A stretch of 64,000 bases of DNA from Bicyclus anynana (GCF_947172395.1 NC_069086.1:11564501-11628500), one strand, 5' to 3'. Numbered from the stretch's first letter, positions 34,454-45,400 are shown. Notes: generated by a model not told the origin, from the letters alone. A program made the numbers and translations.

Positions 34454-36202
34454 CTAAAACAATCAATAAAACAGCCTATTTACAACAGCTTGACTTTTAA
34501 TAGAAAAAGGGATTTATAGTTTAAGCCACTGTTACTTTTGTGAGATTTGGCAGACTAAGGGCTTACTTTACTCTATGCTGCCACAGAAATTCTTACAAGG
34601 AAGGTAAACCCAATAATTTATATATGCTAAAGGCAAGGGAGCTAGTTGATACTTAGTAGACGTCAGCACTACACACAGCGCAGACGGCAGAACAGATTTT
34701 GCTAGAACTAGTCAGTTTAAAGGACAGGCAAAATCGCGGGTGTCCACTAGTATTCTATATGTAGCATACTAAAATTCGTTTTGCACTATACCTACCTGAT
34801 AAGTTTTATTCCAAGCTAGGTAATCTGGTACACTTTCTAAATAACTTAGAAATAGTTTGGTGGATTTAAGTTGTTTATTTAGTACCAGCAATGTAAAGCC
34901 AACATAAAGATGGCTTTGCAGGATGGATATTCAATCCATATCATCATTCCATTTTTAATACAATACATACAAATCAATTTGTATTTTACTTGGTTGATTT
35001 AGCCCAAAGATTTTTACACTTCATCTTTTAAGCCGTGATAGCCCAGTGGATATGACCTCTACCTCCGATTTCAGAGTGTGTAGGTTTGAATACAGTCTGG
35101 GATATGCACCTCCAACTTTTCAGTTGTGTGCATTATAAGAAATTAAATATCATGAATCTCAAATGATGAAGTAAAAACTGGGCAGTGAGCCAAATATGGG
35201 TTGATAATGAAGTTCACTTTAATTAAGTTGGTATTTCTTACCTAATTCATCACATATTTTTATAACAGTTTCCTCTAATCTATCCACATACCACCTTACA
35301 CTTGTTTTAAAGTTTTTTAAGTTGATAATTGGGTATGCAACTAATTGTCCTGGGCCGTGGAAGGTGATTAGGCCACCTCTGTTTGTCTTTCGAAATTCTG
35401 CACCCAGTTGCTGTAGTCTCATGATGTCTTCTTTGGCAGTTTCATCTCTTATACCTAAGAGTTAAGGCATGATAAATGAAAATTAGTTTCCAAGTACTGT
35501 AAGTTTTAAACTACATTCATAAAACTTATGTTAAAAAGAAGTCAGAGATAATTTGCACAGGAGTAAAGTTTACTCAAGTATACATTTAATTGTTTTTTTT
35601 ATTGTAATATGTTTTAACGCTTAAGGTGTTTAGCTCATGATTAATAGCTTAATCATGAGTTAAACACTGTATATAAGTAAATTGCTGGGCAGTTAGGATA
35701 GGCCAGGACCGGGGATGGGCATTCCTTTTTACCCTACCCAGTGGCTTGCACTTCATACATGCATTAAAGTACTGCATATCCTAAGAGTTGTCTTCTCTTA
35801 GTGCTTATTAAATACAGATTTTTCCAGTATGCTTAATTTTATTACTAGTGCATACCCTGATCGACCACTTTATGCAAGCCACTGACCCTACCTACATATT
35901 TTTTATGTAAGGATTGAGGCTGTCAGAGAGAGTAACCAAGACTTCAATTTTTATAACTTTTATGAAAATGAAAATCTTGGTATGGAATTGTGCTCTAAAG
36001 GTTGAACGAATGATACAAAGTTAGGTTATTATTTCATTTTCTTACCAACAGTATAGACTGGCTTATGTTCTACAAATAGCAAGGTGTCGTAATCTCCATT
36101 AACTCCATTCTTCATAGAGTTCAGGTGCATCCGAGCGATAGAAGATTGGATTTTGTATGCAGTATCGTAACTTATGAGACCCAGTTTCCAAACCTTCACC
36201 AT
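34107..36202 (-). CDS. LIPT2: Lipoyl(octanoyl) transferase, mitochondrial (3 exons)
   Basis: Joined exons on the minus strand: 36202-36046, 35454-35242, 34453-34107, giving 717 nt and 238 aa, close to the usual 220-240 for LipB/LIPT2. The enzyme moves octanoyl from acyl carrier protein to GCSH/E2 proteins, the first step of mitochondrial lipoic acid synthesis before lipoyl synthase. Family motifs are present in order: LLFVEHKPVYTVG near the N-terminus, RGGLITFHGPGQLVAYP (acyl-binding loop), TGVWVEDNKIAAIG with the catalytic Lys, THGISLNCDNDLTWF, and HIDPCGI with the catalytic Cys, then KGVTSL. The start MVKVWKLGLISY matches the family start, with little room for a classical presequence. Both introns interrupt a Gly codon in phase 1. 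It converges on the PAN-ZP gene. Confidence 0.96.
34729..34752 (-). repeat. Repeat terminus remnant
   Basis: 'aaatcgcgggtgtccactag' is the reverse of the 'ctagcggacgcccgcga' repeat end. It lies in intron 2 of the lipoyltransferase gene. Confidence 0.4.
35033..35213 (+). repeat. SINE family B with internal deletion
   Basis: The head 'gccgtgatagcccagtggat', 'gtgtaggtttgaatac' at the B box, the body 'gcattataagaaattaaata', and then directly the tail 'gccaaatatgggttgataat'. It lies in LIPT2 intron 2. Confidence 0.75.
35242..35454 (-). CDS. LIPT2: LIPT2 exon 2
   Basis: The acceptor CTCTTAG precedes 35454; the donor GTAAG follows 35242; 213 nt, phase 1 to 1. It carries the RGGLITFHGPGQLVAYP motif and SVRWYVDRLEETVIKICDEL. 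The frame remains open for a few codons into the intron, which is not coding. Confidence 0.94.
35626..35667. repeat. 18-bp hairpin in LIPT2 intron 1
   Basis: 'gtgtttagctcatgatta' (35626-35643) pairs with 35650-35667 with one mismatch and a 6-nt loop. Confidence 0.8.
36046..36202 (-). CDS. LIPT2: LIPT2 exon 1
   Basis: ATG at 36202-36200; ends before donor GTAAG (36045-36041), phase 1. Encodes MVKVWKLGLISYDTAYKIQS through HKPVYTV. Confidence 0.94.
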
Positions 36203-37007
36203 TTTCAATAATCAAATAATATCATTAGTTTGATACCTTTTAAAATTGTCATAGAAAATTAAAATTTAAAGTTATTTACAAATGTGATGGTTTTATTTTA
36301 TTCAAATTTGAAATTCCATTGAAAAACAAAACAAAAGATTTTTACAGAAACGTCATGTGTCATAAACTGTCATTGTCATTGTCATATTCAAACATTGACA
36401 TTGACATTTTAAAGAAGATTTTTAATCTACAAAAAAAACAGAATTTCTTATATCGGTTTGTAATAATTGTAATAACATTAAACTTATATTTTTTAATAAC
36501 GATAACTTTACAATAACTTTAATTGTCAAATTTTTAAAATATACTCTAGCGCCACCTGTTGATATAAGTGAAAACTACGTGTAACTTTCAAAATTAAGTA
36601 GGTAGAGCACTAGAGCAACAGACAACTACTAAACATTGATGTCGTGGTTCTAATACGAATTACTAGATGGCGCTGTCTTTAAATATTTATCGTAAACATG
36701 ATAAGGATTCATACAGTGGAAGTGTGGGTTCACAACATAACTTTGTAACTTTCAGGCGATTCAGTCCTTCCGTGTCCCCTGTCTGTAGGGCGGTGTTTCG
36801 TACGTTACGTAAACCAGCTGTTAACATAAACACCGGTGTGTTTGGAAGACAGGAGGCAGTAAACTTGCATTGTTGTTTATGGTGGACCGAACATCTAGCA
36901 CTGAGCTAGTAAATTGAATTGTTTGAGTTCCGAAGCTGTTTTATACTTGTTATTATTGTGTTTACTGGCAGTAAATCCTTTAGTGGGTACTTTGAAATAT
37001 AACTCTT
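36203..37007. other. Region upstream of LIPT2; likely promoter area
   Basis: It holds 'gtcattgtcattgtcat' repeats (36370-36385) and a possible short inverted-repeat element at 36541-36675, whose ends 'ctctagcgccacctg' and 'actagatggcgctg' are partly complementary. No supported gene. Confidence 0.4.
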
Positions 37008-37100
37008 ATGGTATTAGCGGCGCCTTACTCGAATGTCGTGCTTAGACAAAGTGTTAGTGAGGTCAGAGATGTGGACTTCTCTGAGACGATGACAACAGGG
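37008..37100 (+). CDS. Candidate first coding exon of an unknown gene
   Basis: An ATG at 37008 opens 31 codons (MVLAAPYSNVVLRQSVSEVR, then DVDFSETMTTG) ending in phase 0 at a perfect donor, gtaagt. The reading is balanced in composition and free of repeats. I do not recognise it, and found no downstream exon in phase 0 that clearly continues it. It may start a gene whose other exons lie to the right or outside the window. Confidence 0.3.
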
Positions 37101-37127
37101 GTAAGTTTAACTTTGTTTATTTATTTA

Positions 37128-37255
37128 CTAGCGGACGCCCGCGACTTCGTCCGCCTTAAGACCTCCTTAATCCAGCATGCTTAGCGGACGTCTAATAAAT
37201 ATGAACTACCTCCCTGCCAGATGAACTTTGTACGTCAAGCGCTTTTCAAGTTATC
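37128..37255 (+). repeat. LINE-tail-like interspersed repeat
   Basis: It starts 'ctagcggacgcccgcgactt', then 'acctccttaatccagc' and 'cgtcaagcgcttttcaagtt'. Same family as 8930-9075. Confidence 0.55.
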
Positions 37256-37262
37256 ACTCACT

Positions 37263-37298
37263 CACTTAACATCAGGTTATTTCACCTGATGTTAAGTG
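37263..37298. repeat. Perfect 15-bp hairpin
   Basis: cacttaacatcaggt pairs exactly with its inverse at 37284-37298 around a 6-nt loop. Confidence 0.85.
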
Positions 37299-37534
37299 CA
37301 TTTAGGGGTAGCGCGCTAATTTGGGAGATTTAGGTTTGACACGAGCTGGGAATAGAACCCAAACCAAACCTCTCGGTACAAATTAAGTCATTCTAAACCT
37401 CATCAGAGAATTTATCATATTATCTATATGATTTATTTATACGAATAATAGGTACTTACCTTATTTCGGAATCAAAAGTGGGTAGATAATATCTCCATCA
37501 GTGGCGTCCACGATGGCGTCAACGAGGGTAGTAA

Positions 37535-37892
37535 TCATCATCGTAACAGACGATAGACGTCCACTGCAGGATATAGGCTTCTTGTAGGGACCTCCAAACA
37601 CCACGATTCACGATCCTGAGCAACCTGCGTCCCTACGCAGCGAATCCCTACGACTCGCTTGATGTCCTTAGTCCAACTGCAAATTAATTCACAAACGTAA
37701 CGAAATCGAGATTCTTGTAACAAAATGTCATCCGATGCTTACTGACAAGGACAACCCTTAGTGGATAATTATGTAGGTAGATGACATTTCTCAGTTGATT
37801 ATATGTTTATTTTAATAGGTTGTTGATGAAGATCAAATTAGTGAATAGGCTAATGAGGGGTCGACAAACCGCGCTTTCTATTGCGGTGTCTT
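37535..37892 (-). pseudogene. RTE-clade LINE 3' fragment, interrupted
   Basis: On the minus strand 37535-37676 matches the end of the RTE element at 57881 (gacgtccactgcagg; 'ctcgcttgatgtc'; protein DIKRVVGIRC versus DIKRVAGIRW). The match resumes at 37853-37892 ('aggggtcgacaaaccgcgct' versus 'gggggtcggccaacactgcgct'), after about 175 bp of unrelated sequence. It carries frameshifts and is non-functional. Confidence 0.65.
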
Positions 37893-38149
37893 TGTAGTAC
37901 AAATTACATAAAAGGGGAAATTCCTTCGCCAATACCGGTCAACAACGACCTACTCAGGGTCGGTAGTGCATATTTACGACTAACGTGGGCACGCCATGCT
38001 CTACATTTGATAAAATATATACGGTCGAATTGAGAAACCTCCTCCTTTTTTTTGAATTCGGTTAAAAAGAAGAAGGTTATGGGTGTAAGTAAGTCGACCG
38101 TTTGACTATCTACTTGATAGAGTTAGTACCGGATTGCTATTTAATGATC

Positions 38150-38510
38150 ACATGGCTCAATGCTCTTCTTTTCTACAGGATATTTGGACCAAAGAGCCTA
38201 AAGAGACGCTGCTCATGAGAGGGTTTAGCGTGATAATGTGACACTCACTAGTGATTGGGTGACTACAACTACTTCTAGTGACTATGTGATTAGGTGCTCT
38301 TCGTCATCAGCCTGTATCCGTCCACTGCTAGACACAGATCTTTGCGGGAACGCTTCCTCTGTCTTCCTCAACCAGCCAGGTGTATCTATTGTAACAGCCC
38401 AGCCTTTAATGAGCCTAATATTTCCTCGTCTCCTTATAAGCGAGGGAATACGGAGCTTAGACCCACCACGCTGCCACAGAAAACATATGACGCTGCTCCA
38501 ATGCAAAGTT
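38150..38510. repeat. SINE-like family C pieces
   Basis: 'acgctgctcatgagagggtt', 'tagcgtgataatgtgacact' and 'cggagcttagacccaccacg' followed by 'cgctgctccaatgc' are parts of family C, in at least two overlapping copies. Apparent open frames here are repeat-derived. Confidence 0.5.
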
Positions 38511-38682
38511 CGTTGATGACACTCCCATGATATGCGGGCGACAGGGGGAGAAGGACTACGCGAGTGTGAGGTCGTGCGCGCGGGGCAGGGAAAACGACTG
38601 CGCGGGTATGAAGTGCGCGCGGGGCATCGCTACCCCCCTCGCCCGCGCGGACCATCGGGAATGTTATGAACGAATTTGCCAA
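38506..38682. mobile_element. GC-rich inverted-repeat MITE, copy 3
   Basis: 'aagttcgttgatgacactcc' with 'atgatatgcgggcgacaggg' at the left and 'accatcgggaatgttatgaa' with 'cgaatttgcc' at the right. The core has an internal duplication of about 45 bp (ctacgcgagtgtgag / ctgcgcgggtatgaa). The outermost left TIR bases are missing. Confidence 0.65.
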
Positions 38683-39187
38683 TCTTTATCAGATCATATT
38701 AATAACGGTTGGTATCGTAAGAAACGCTATATTTTTAGTAATTTTTTTTAGAAAAAAAAAACCCTTTTAGGTCCCAAAATGGCTGATAATAATCTTTAAT
38801 AAATTTAATTTCTTTAAAAAAAACTATATGTGTCTATAGACCACTGCGTGGCTATGTAATATGTATGGCCTGAACAAGATTAAAGATTAATATCTAAGAG
38901 TATGCTAGTACATTGTGAGGTAGTCGTGGGGTTAACATCGCGCCGACAGCCACTAGACTGCGTGTCTGCGACGGCAGTGTAAGAGCTCGCTGATAGCCCT
39001 TAATAACATCAAGTGTTCTCGAAGTTGTACCGCAGCCGCGTACCACCTGCAGCGTCACTCTTTATAACGTAGATATACTAAACTTAATGCTATCTATGTC
39101 TATCTAACATAAATAAATCTATCTGACATATAGTGCACATATTACAGTTACCTTCCATGATAGATAGATAGAGATTCTATTTTTTTT

Positions 39188-39680
39188 TATTCTTTACAAG
39201 TTAGTCTTTGACTACAATCTCACCTGATGGTAAATATTGATGCAATCTAATATGGAAGCGGGCTGACTTGTTGAGGAGGATGAAAATCCACACCTCTTTC
39301 GGTTTCTACACGACATCGTACCGGAACCTCAGACCAATTATAGAAGGACCTGTATCGCACTCATAGTCACGAACAAAATTGTCTGTCATTTTCAGAGGAA
39401 AACGAACTTAGATTTGGTTAAATCTTATACTAAACTAGAAGTTTTTGTCCGTTTTTTACACAATTCAATTACACAAAAAGGTATTTTCACGGAGCTCTTT
39501 AACCGACGAACACGATTACAACTATTTAACATCGATTCTATAGAGACAGTTTTCATAATCGCATTAGATCGTTGATCATATACTTTGACAGAAAAGTTAC
39601 GTCTAGCGAGGCAGGTCCTACACAATAATTGGTCTGAGTACCGGAACACTATATCGCTTGTCGGTACATCTTTGCCGGTC
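39188..39680 (-). repeat. SINE family A (reverse), split by a MITE
   Basis: The tail and middle lie at 39188-39327 ('tttgactacaatctcacctg' to 'catcgtaccggaac'). The sequence resumes at 39639 with a duplicated 'taccggaac' and continues 'atcgcttgtcggtacatctt'. The 311 bp between is the inserted MITE. Confidence 0.8.
39328..39638. mobile_element. 311-bp MITE with 9-bp target duplication
   Basis: The terminal inverted repeats are CTCAGACCAATTAT ... ATAATTGGTCTGAG, and 'aggacctg' matches further in. It is flanked by perfect direct repeats TACCGGAAC (39319-39327 and 39639-39647). Those direct repeats belong to the SINE A target, which confirms the insertion. A 9-bp duplication suggests a Mutator-like group; 8-bp duplications would suggest hAT or P. 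No ORF of note. Confidence 0.88.
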
Positions 39681-39683
39681 TAC

Positions 39684-39770
39684 GTGAGTGAAGTCTGCCA
39701 AAGTCGGTCAGCGTGGTAGACTATTGACCTAACCCGTCTCATTCTGAGAGGAGACTCGTGCTCAACACAG
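39684..39770 (+). repeat. SINE family B tail fragment
   Basis: 'gtgaagtctgccaaagtcgg', 'tattgacctaacccgtctca' and 'ttctgagaggagactcgtgc', directly after the SINE A piece. Confidence 0.6.
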
Positions 39771-39905
39771 TGCAATACCACTCTGTATACAATGAATCAA
39801 TGATTCTATACTAATAGGTTCAAATATAGTATGAAGTTAAATTAAGGTCCATTTCCAACGCCCAACTGTCGTGGGAACGTATACTTGGGAATGCATTTGC
39901 TGTAT

Positions 39906-40246
39906 TTTTTTTTTATTCTTTACAAGTAAGCCCTTGACTACAATCACACCTGATAGTAAGTGATGATGCAGTCTAAGATGGAAGCGCAAACTGCAAACTG
40001 ATGGCAAACTTGTTAAGAGGAGGATGAAAATCCACACCCCTTTCGGTTTCTACACGACATCGTACCGGAACGCTAAATCGCTTGGCGGTACGTCGTTGTC
40101 GGTAGGGTGGTAACTAGCCACGGCCGAAGCCTCCCACCAGCCAGACCTGGACCAATTAAGAAAACCTCAATCAGCCCAGCCGGGGATCGAACCCAGGACC
40201 TCCGTCTTGTAAATCCACCGCGCATACCAATGCGCCACGGAGGCCG
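39906..40246 (-). repeat. SINE family A (tRNA-derived), reverse, near full length
   Basis: It runs from a T-rich tail (ttttttttattctttacaag) to the tRNA-like head (ggcctccgtggcgcattggt when reversed) with B box 'gggttcgatccc'. It is the reference copy for the family in this window. Confidence 0.85.
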
Positions 40247-40302
40247 TCAAGAAGACTTTTTTAACGTTAACACTCCCGTGCGTACAAGGGCTTAACGTAT
40301 CG

Positions 40303-40365
<63 letters not shown>

Positions 40366-40798
40366 CCCTCGGTCTTGGGGCCATACAAGACCGTTAGCCC
40401 GGTCCAAGGAAGGACAGAGACATCTTCTCTGTGTTTCACTTGGACAAATCTCCTCTGGCGCGTCCACGTCGCGGGGGTGGGCATCACGGGAGTCAGTAGG
40501 CCGGCTCACGTGATGGCGAAGTTCAGGGGGGGTCCCAGTACTGCGGGGAATATCGCGGTCCCCTGCCTAGGGTTACAGGTGAAGACCTTAACGGCGGTGT
40601 TGGCGGAGATTTAATTAATCAAAACGGTAACATTCAGGCGGAAGAGGCACGCTCAGCTGCAAAGCGTACATTGGGAGCAAAACAAATCCAGACAGCGTCT
40701 GTACTCGGAGCGAGCGGCTGTCTGGTCAGCGTCTGTCCCATATTGGGCGGCTGATTATCTTCGGAAGACGTACGGAGGAGATTAAAGAAAAAGAAAAC

Positions 40799-42451
40799 AT
40801 GGAAGCACAACAAAAAAAACACATACCCCAGGCGGGTACCGGCGCTGAGTATTCTCGCGACGGAGAATCCCGCCCCCTGGAGGCTTCGGCTGATGATAGG
40901 GGCTGCCCCTCGTATTCTGGGGGGGGCAACGTTTTGCCAAAGTGTAACACACCATTTGCCAGGTCTGGCCTGCTACAACGCACGCCACCTAAACCGACGA
41001 CTCAAGCACGAATCAGGACGGAAACAGAACAAACGGAAACGGAAGACGGATTATCTACTGGTGATGAAGGGGTACATTACAGACGAACACCTTATGTAAG
41101 CCCACTTACTTTCTTTTCACCAATGGCGAACACGCCACAAAACCGAGGAGAGTGCAAACGAAAAAAGTCACCAACCAATGCAGATGCAGAGACTCTAGTA
41201 GAAAAAGAAGACCGGCTACTGAAAGGACTTTTCAACAATATTGTTGCAATTAACTCTCTAGTGGAAAGGCAAGGGCCTTATAAAAACACGGCCAATGAAA
41301 TTAAAATGAAACTACGCGAACTGCAAAAAATATGCGGACGCGTTATGGATGTCCGAAGAATGAAAGTAGACAGCCAGGAGGATACAGAAAGGACTCCCAA
41401 GCGGGCCAAAATTAAAATGGTAGAAGAGAAGGGTACAAACACGTCGACTGGAGGTGAAACGGAGGAATTAGAATGGGACGATGATTTAGGCACAGAAACA
41501 GAATGGAAAACAATAAAAAGAAAAGCGAGGCCACGGAATAGCAAGGAGAGTAAAAAACCAAACGATAGGACAGGAAGGCCCGTCGAAAAAATATCGCATG
41601 CAAAGGACCAAATGCAAGATAATAACATTCAAGCAGAAAAAAAGAAAGACAAAAGGAAAAAAGAAGAAAAAAATACGCCTACAAAGCCAAGAGGAAAAAC
41701 ACCAAAGACGAAACCCGAAGCATTACTTGTAGAGGTTAAAGAAAGAGACTACGCTAGCGTATTAAAAGAAGTTAGAACAGGTCTTTCAAGCGAGGATGTT
41801 CTTTTTTCTAAGATAAAGAAGACTAAGAAAGGGGACATCCTCCTTGAGGTGGACAAAGAACAAAACGGAGGAGTCTTAAAAGTGAAGGAAAAAATTGAAA
41901 GTTTGTATCCTACTCTTAACCTGAGGGCATTAAGAGAATGTAAAGATATAATAGTAAAGGGTTTGGATGTCACAGTCGAAAAGAAGGAGCTAGAGGAAGC
42001 ACTTAAGCACATAGTAACTGAGTTCCGCATTAAGAGCTTCTGGGAAAACAGCTACCGAGTTAAAACGGCTATAATAGAGCTACCAAAAGAAGACGCTCAC
42101 AATATAGTTAACGCAGGAAAAATCAAGGTAGGATGGATGAGGGTCCCCGTAAACCTTATAGTTGAAAAGAAGAGATGTTATAGGTGCCTTGAGTATGGAC
42201 ACATTTCTACAGGATGTCCAGGGGAAGACCGAAGTAGGAAATGTTTTAACTGTGGAACTGATGGACATAAGGCCAAAGATTGTAAAAACGAAACATCATG
42301 CGCCATATGCAAAGATAGAGGTCTGGGTGGCACTAAACATAAAATTGGCTCAAGAAACTGCCCATCTTGGAAGGAAGCGGTGCCTGCAAAACGAATTACT
42401 CATCCAAAAAACGGGCCAAAAAAACAAGGAGGGAGTCAGGCTCAGATATAA
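40799..42451 (+). CDS. R1-clade LINE ORF1 (Gag-like, zinc knuckles)
   Basis: 550 aa. The N-terminal half is polar and low in complexity (Lys/Glu/Thr-rich, 'KKDKRKKEEKNTPTKPRGK'). A middle domain from about residue 300 (ERDYASVLKEVRTGLSSEDV) resembles the conserved ORF1 domain before the knuckles. Three Cys-rich fingers follow: CYRCLEYGHISTGC (from about residue 460), CFNCGTDGHKAKDC (about 482) and CAICKDRG with distal His/Cys (about 501). The protein binds element RNA and forms the particle that carries it to target DNA. It is intact; the start is the first ATG after the 5' UTR. It overlaps ORF2 by 85 bp in a different frame. Confidence 0.9.
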   Translation: MEAQQKKHIPQAGTGAEYSRDGESRPLEASADDRGCPSYSGGGNVLPKCNTPFARSGLLQRTPPKPTTQARIRTETEQTETEDGLSTGDEGVHYRRTPYVSPLTFFSPMANTPQNRGECKRKKSPTNADAETLVEKEDRLLKGLFNNIVAINSLVERQGPYKNTANEIKMKLRELQKICGRVMDVRRMKVDSQEDTERTPKRAKIKMVEEKGTNTSTGGETEELEWDDDLGTETEWKTIKRKARPRNSKESKKPNDRTGRPVEKISHAKDQMQDNNIQAEKKKDKRKKEEKNTPTKPRGKTPKTKPEALLVEVKERDYASVLKEVRTGLSSEDVLFSKIKKTKKGDILLEVDKEQNGGVLKVKEKIESLYPTLNLRALRECKDIIVKGLDVTVEKKELEEALKHIVTEFRIKSFWENSYRVKTAIIELPKEDAHNIVNAGKIKVGWMRVPVNLIVEKKRCYRCLEYGHISTGCPGEDRSRKCFNCGTDGHKAKDCKNETSCAICKDRGLGGTKHKIGSRNCPSWKEAVPAKRITHPKNGPKKQGGSQAQI

Positions 42452-45400
42452 AGCTGCTACAAATAAACCTCGATAGAACGCGATGCGCTCATGATTTGCT
42501 GGAGGTAACCGCAAAGGAGCACAACATCGACATTGCAATAGTATCGGAACCTAATAAAAAGATAGCCGCTAAGCGAGAGCTGATTACAGACTATAGAGAA
42601 GACGCAACTTTCATCATATACAACAAACAACTGCAGATGAAAGTAGTGGCAAAGGGTAACGGTTTCATTGCTGTAGTTATCTCTGGAATCACGATATATA
42701 GTTGTTACTTCTCTCCAAATTCTGCCGACGAAAATTTTGAACAGGATATAAATAAACTGTTTGAAAGTATAGAATCTCAGCGTGGGGATATATTAGTAGC
42801 TGGAGATTTTAATGCAGCCTCAAAAGTTTGGTCCACAAAAAAAGAAAATGCCAGAGGATACCTAATAATGGAAATGCTGGCGAGTCATGACATGACCATT
42901 GCAAACGTGGGCACCTCACCAACATTTCAAAGAGGCGTAAAGAATTCCACCCCGGATATTACTTTTGTAAGTCTAAGCTTATCACAGAAGTTAACAGAAT
43001 GGCAAGTTCTAGACGAAGATAGTCTAAGTGGTCATAAGTACATCAAGTTTCACATTCTCCAAGAAGGATGTAAAGTACAAAAACAGCCACAGCTGGGATG
43101 GAAACTTGACAAAATGAACCAGGATATTTTTCTACAAGTCCTTAAAGAAAACGAGGCAAAGACGCCAAAAGACTTGGTTGCGCTGACCACGAAAGCCTGC
43201 CAAAAGGCCATGCCGAAAAAAGGGCATTGTCAAAAAACACCTGTTTTCTGGTGGAACAAACTAATTGGAGAAAAAAGAAAACAATGCACAAGCTGCCGAA
43301 GGAAATATACGCGTGCGCGACGCAAAAAAGGCATGGGGAACTTAAAAGTAGACATAGTAAGGGAAAATGAACTCTTTAATTTAAAAGAAAAGTACAGAGT
43401 CGCAAAAATGGACCTTCAGTTAGAAATTACAAAGGCAAAAGCGCAGAACTGGAAAAATCTATGTGACGAAATCGATAAAGATACGTGGGGTCTGGGATAC
43501 AGAATTGTCACCAAAAAACTGCGCCAACGTCCGCCTAGCTTAGATATGGGCTTAATCAATTCTGTGGTAGAGATACTGTTTCCACAGCATAAAAGTTTCG
43601 GCCGAATAGTCGCAGAGGAAACCCATTTCGCTGAAGTAACAGAAGAAGAAATAGAAAAGGCTGCAGAAGGGTTGAAATTCAAAAAGGCGCCCGGACCCGA
43701 CCTTCTGAATCCAGAAATAGTCAAACTGGCAGCTAAAATGATTCCCGACAAAATTAAGAACATCATTAATGTGGCCATGAAAACAGGGAACTTCCCCACG
43801 ATTTGGAAGAAAGGGAGACTAGTACTTCTTAGGAAAGGTAATAAGCCTGCAGATGACGCAACGGGTTACCGACCGGTCTGCTTACTGGACTGTTATGGGA
43901 AGTTATTAGAGAGACTCCTGCTAAATAGAATTGAGCAACTCTTACCAAACCATGGTGGACTTTCAGATCATTAGTTTGGCTTTAGGCAAGGCCGGTCTAC
44001 CCTGATGGCTATAAAGAAGGTTGTGGAAACAGCCGAAATAGCAAGAAAAGGCACTCGTAGCACCAGAAATCTATGTGCTTTGATCTGCTTAGACGTCCGA
44101 AATGCGTTCAACTCAGCCCCTTGGAGAGAAATTATCGTAGAATTGAGAAAGAGAAGTCTACCGGGCTACATCCAGAACCTAATCAGTAGCTATCTAGAAG
44201 ACAGGTGCATAGAGGTTACAGATGATAAAGGAGTGAAGGAGGAAGTTATAGTTACCAGTGGAGTACCACAAGGCTCAATTTTGGGTCCTACCCTCTGGAA
44301 CATTCTGTACGACGGAGTCTTTTACCTGGAGCAAGGGGAAGGCGTACAAATGGTAGGTTTTGCCGATGACTTGGCTTTAGTAGTTGTGGCTAAAACTGAG
44401 TCAGCACTTATGATTCGGGCAAACAGGGCTCTCAAACAGATAAACTCTTGGATGCAAGATAAACAATTGGCCCTAGCGCCAGAGAAAACAGAGGCCATAA
44501 TATTTAGCGGAAAAAGAAAGCTTGATCCCATCACGTTCCGCGTCCAAGACGTTACAGTGACTCCGAAAGAAAATATTAAGTATTTAGGAATTTGGCTCGA
44601 TAAAAACTTAAATTATAAGAAACATATCGAGGAAGCAGCCCAAAAAGCGCAAAAGTTAGCAGAAGCGCTTATTAGACTTATGCCGACTAAAGGAGGTCCC
44701 AGAGCGAGTAGAAGAAGGGTGCTCGCATCAGTAGCTCACTCCACCATCCTTTACGGGGCGCCTATATTTAAGGGTGCTATGGAAGTGGATTCTTACCGAA
44801 GAAAGCTAGAAACGGTGCAAAGGCGACTGGCGATAGGCATAAGCGGGGCATATCGCACTGTTTCCACAGATGCAGTGCTGGTTATAGCAGGACTAGTGCC
44901 TATAGCCAAACTTGTAAAGGAACGCGCAATGCTGTTTGAGAGTAAGGATCTGACTTCCGCAGAAACCCGAGAACTTATACTGCAAGAATGGGACAGAGAC
45001 TGGAGGGGACAAGGAAAAGGGACTTGGACGAGAGAACTGATCCCGGATCTCATAAAATGGCACAAGAGAGAGCACGGAGAGGTGGACCGCTGGCTGACGC
45101 AGGCACTCTGCGGCCATGGCGTTTTTAAAACCTACCTCTTCGCCATCGGGAAAGCGCAAGATGAGAGCTGCTACTTCTGTGATGAGGAGGATACGCCGAG
45201 GCACGCACTGTTTGAATGCCCAGGTACCACAGATGTAAGAGCAGCCGCTGAAGGTACTAATGAGGGAGTAAACGCAAGTAACCTCATCTCACGTATGCTG
45301 TCAAGTGAGGAGCAGTGGCAGAAGTACGCCCATATGCTTCGAACCACAATGAAAAGAAGGGAGGAAAAAGAGACAGAACAAAAGAGAGAGAGTGAAAGAA

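Noticed and set aside
38238..38751. Overlapping frames of 74-92 codons on both strands
   Set aside because: They coincide with SINE-like family C and the GC-rich MITE copy 3, whose composition creates open frames.
39906..40246. Functional tRNA gene
   Set aside because: The A and B boxes belong to the SINE head. The body continues for about 250 bp with an A-rich tail, and several diverged copies exist.
40167..40509. Frames with long poly-Lys runs
   Set aside because: They read through the T-tract at 40304-40362 on the minus strand and through SINE sequence; not proteins.
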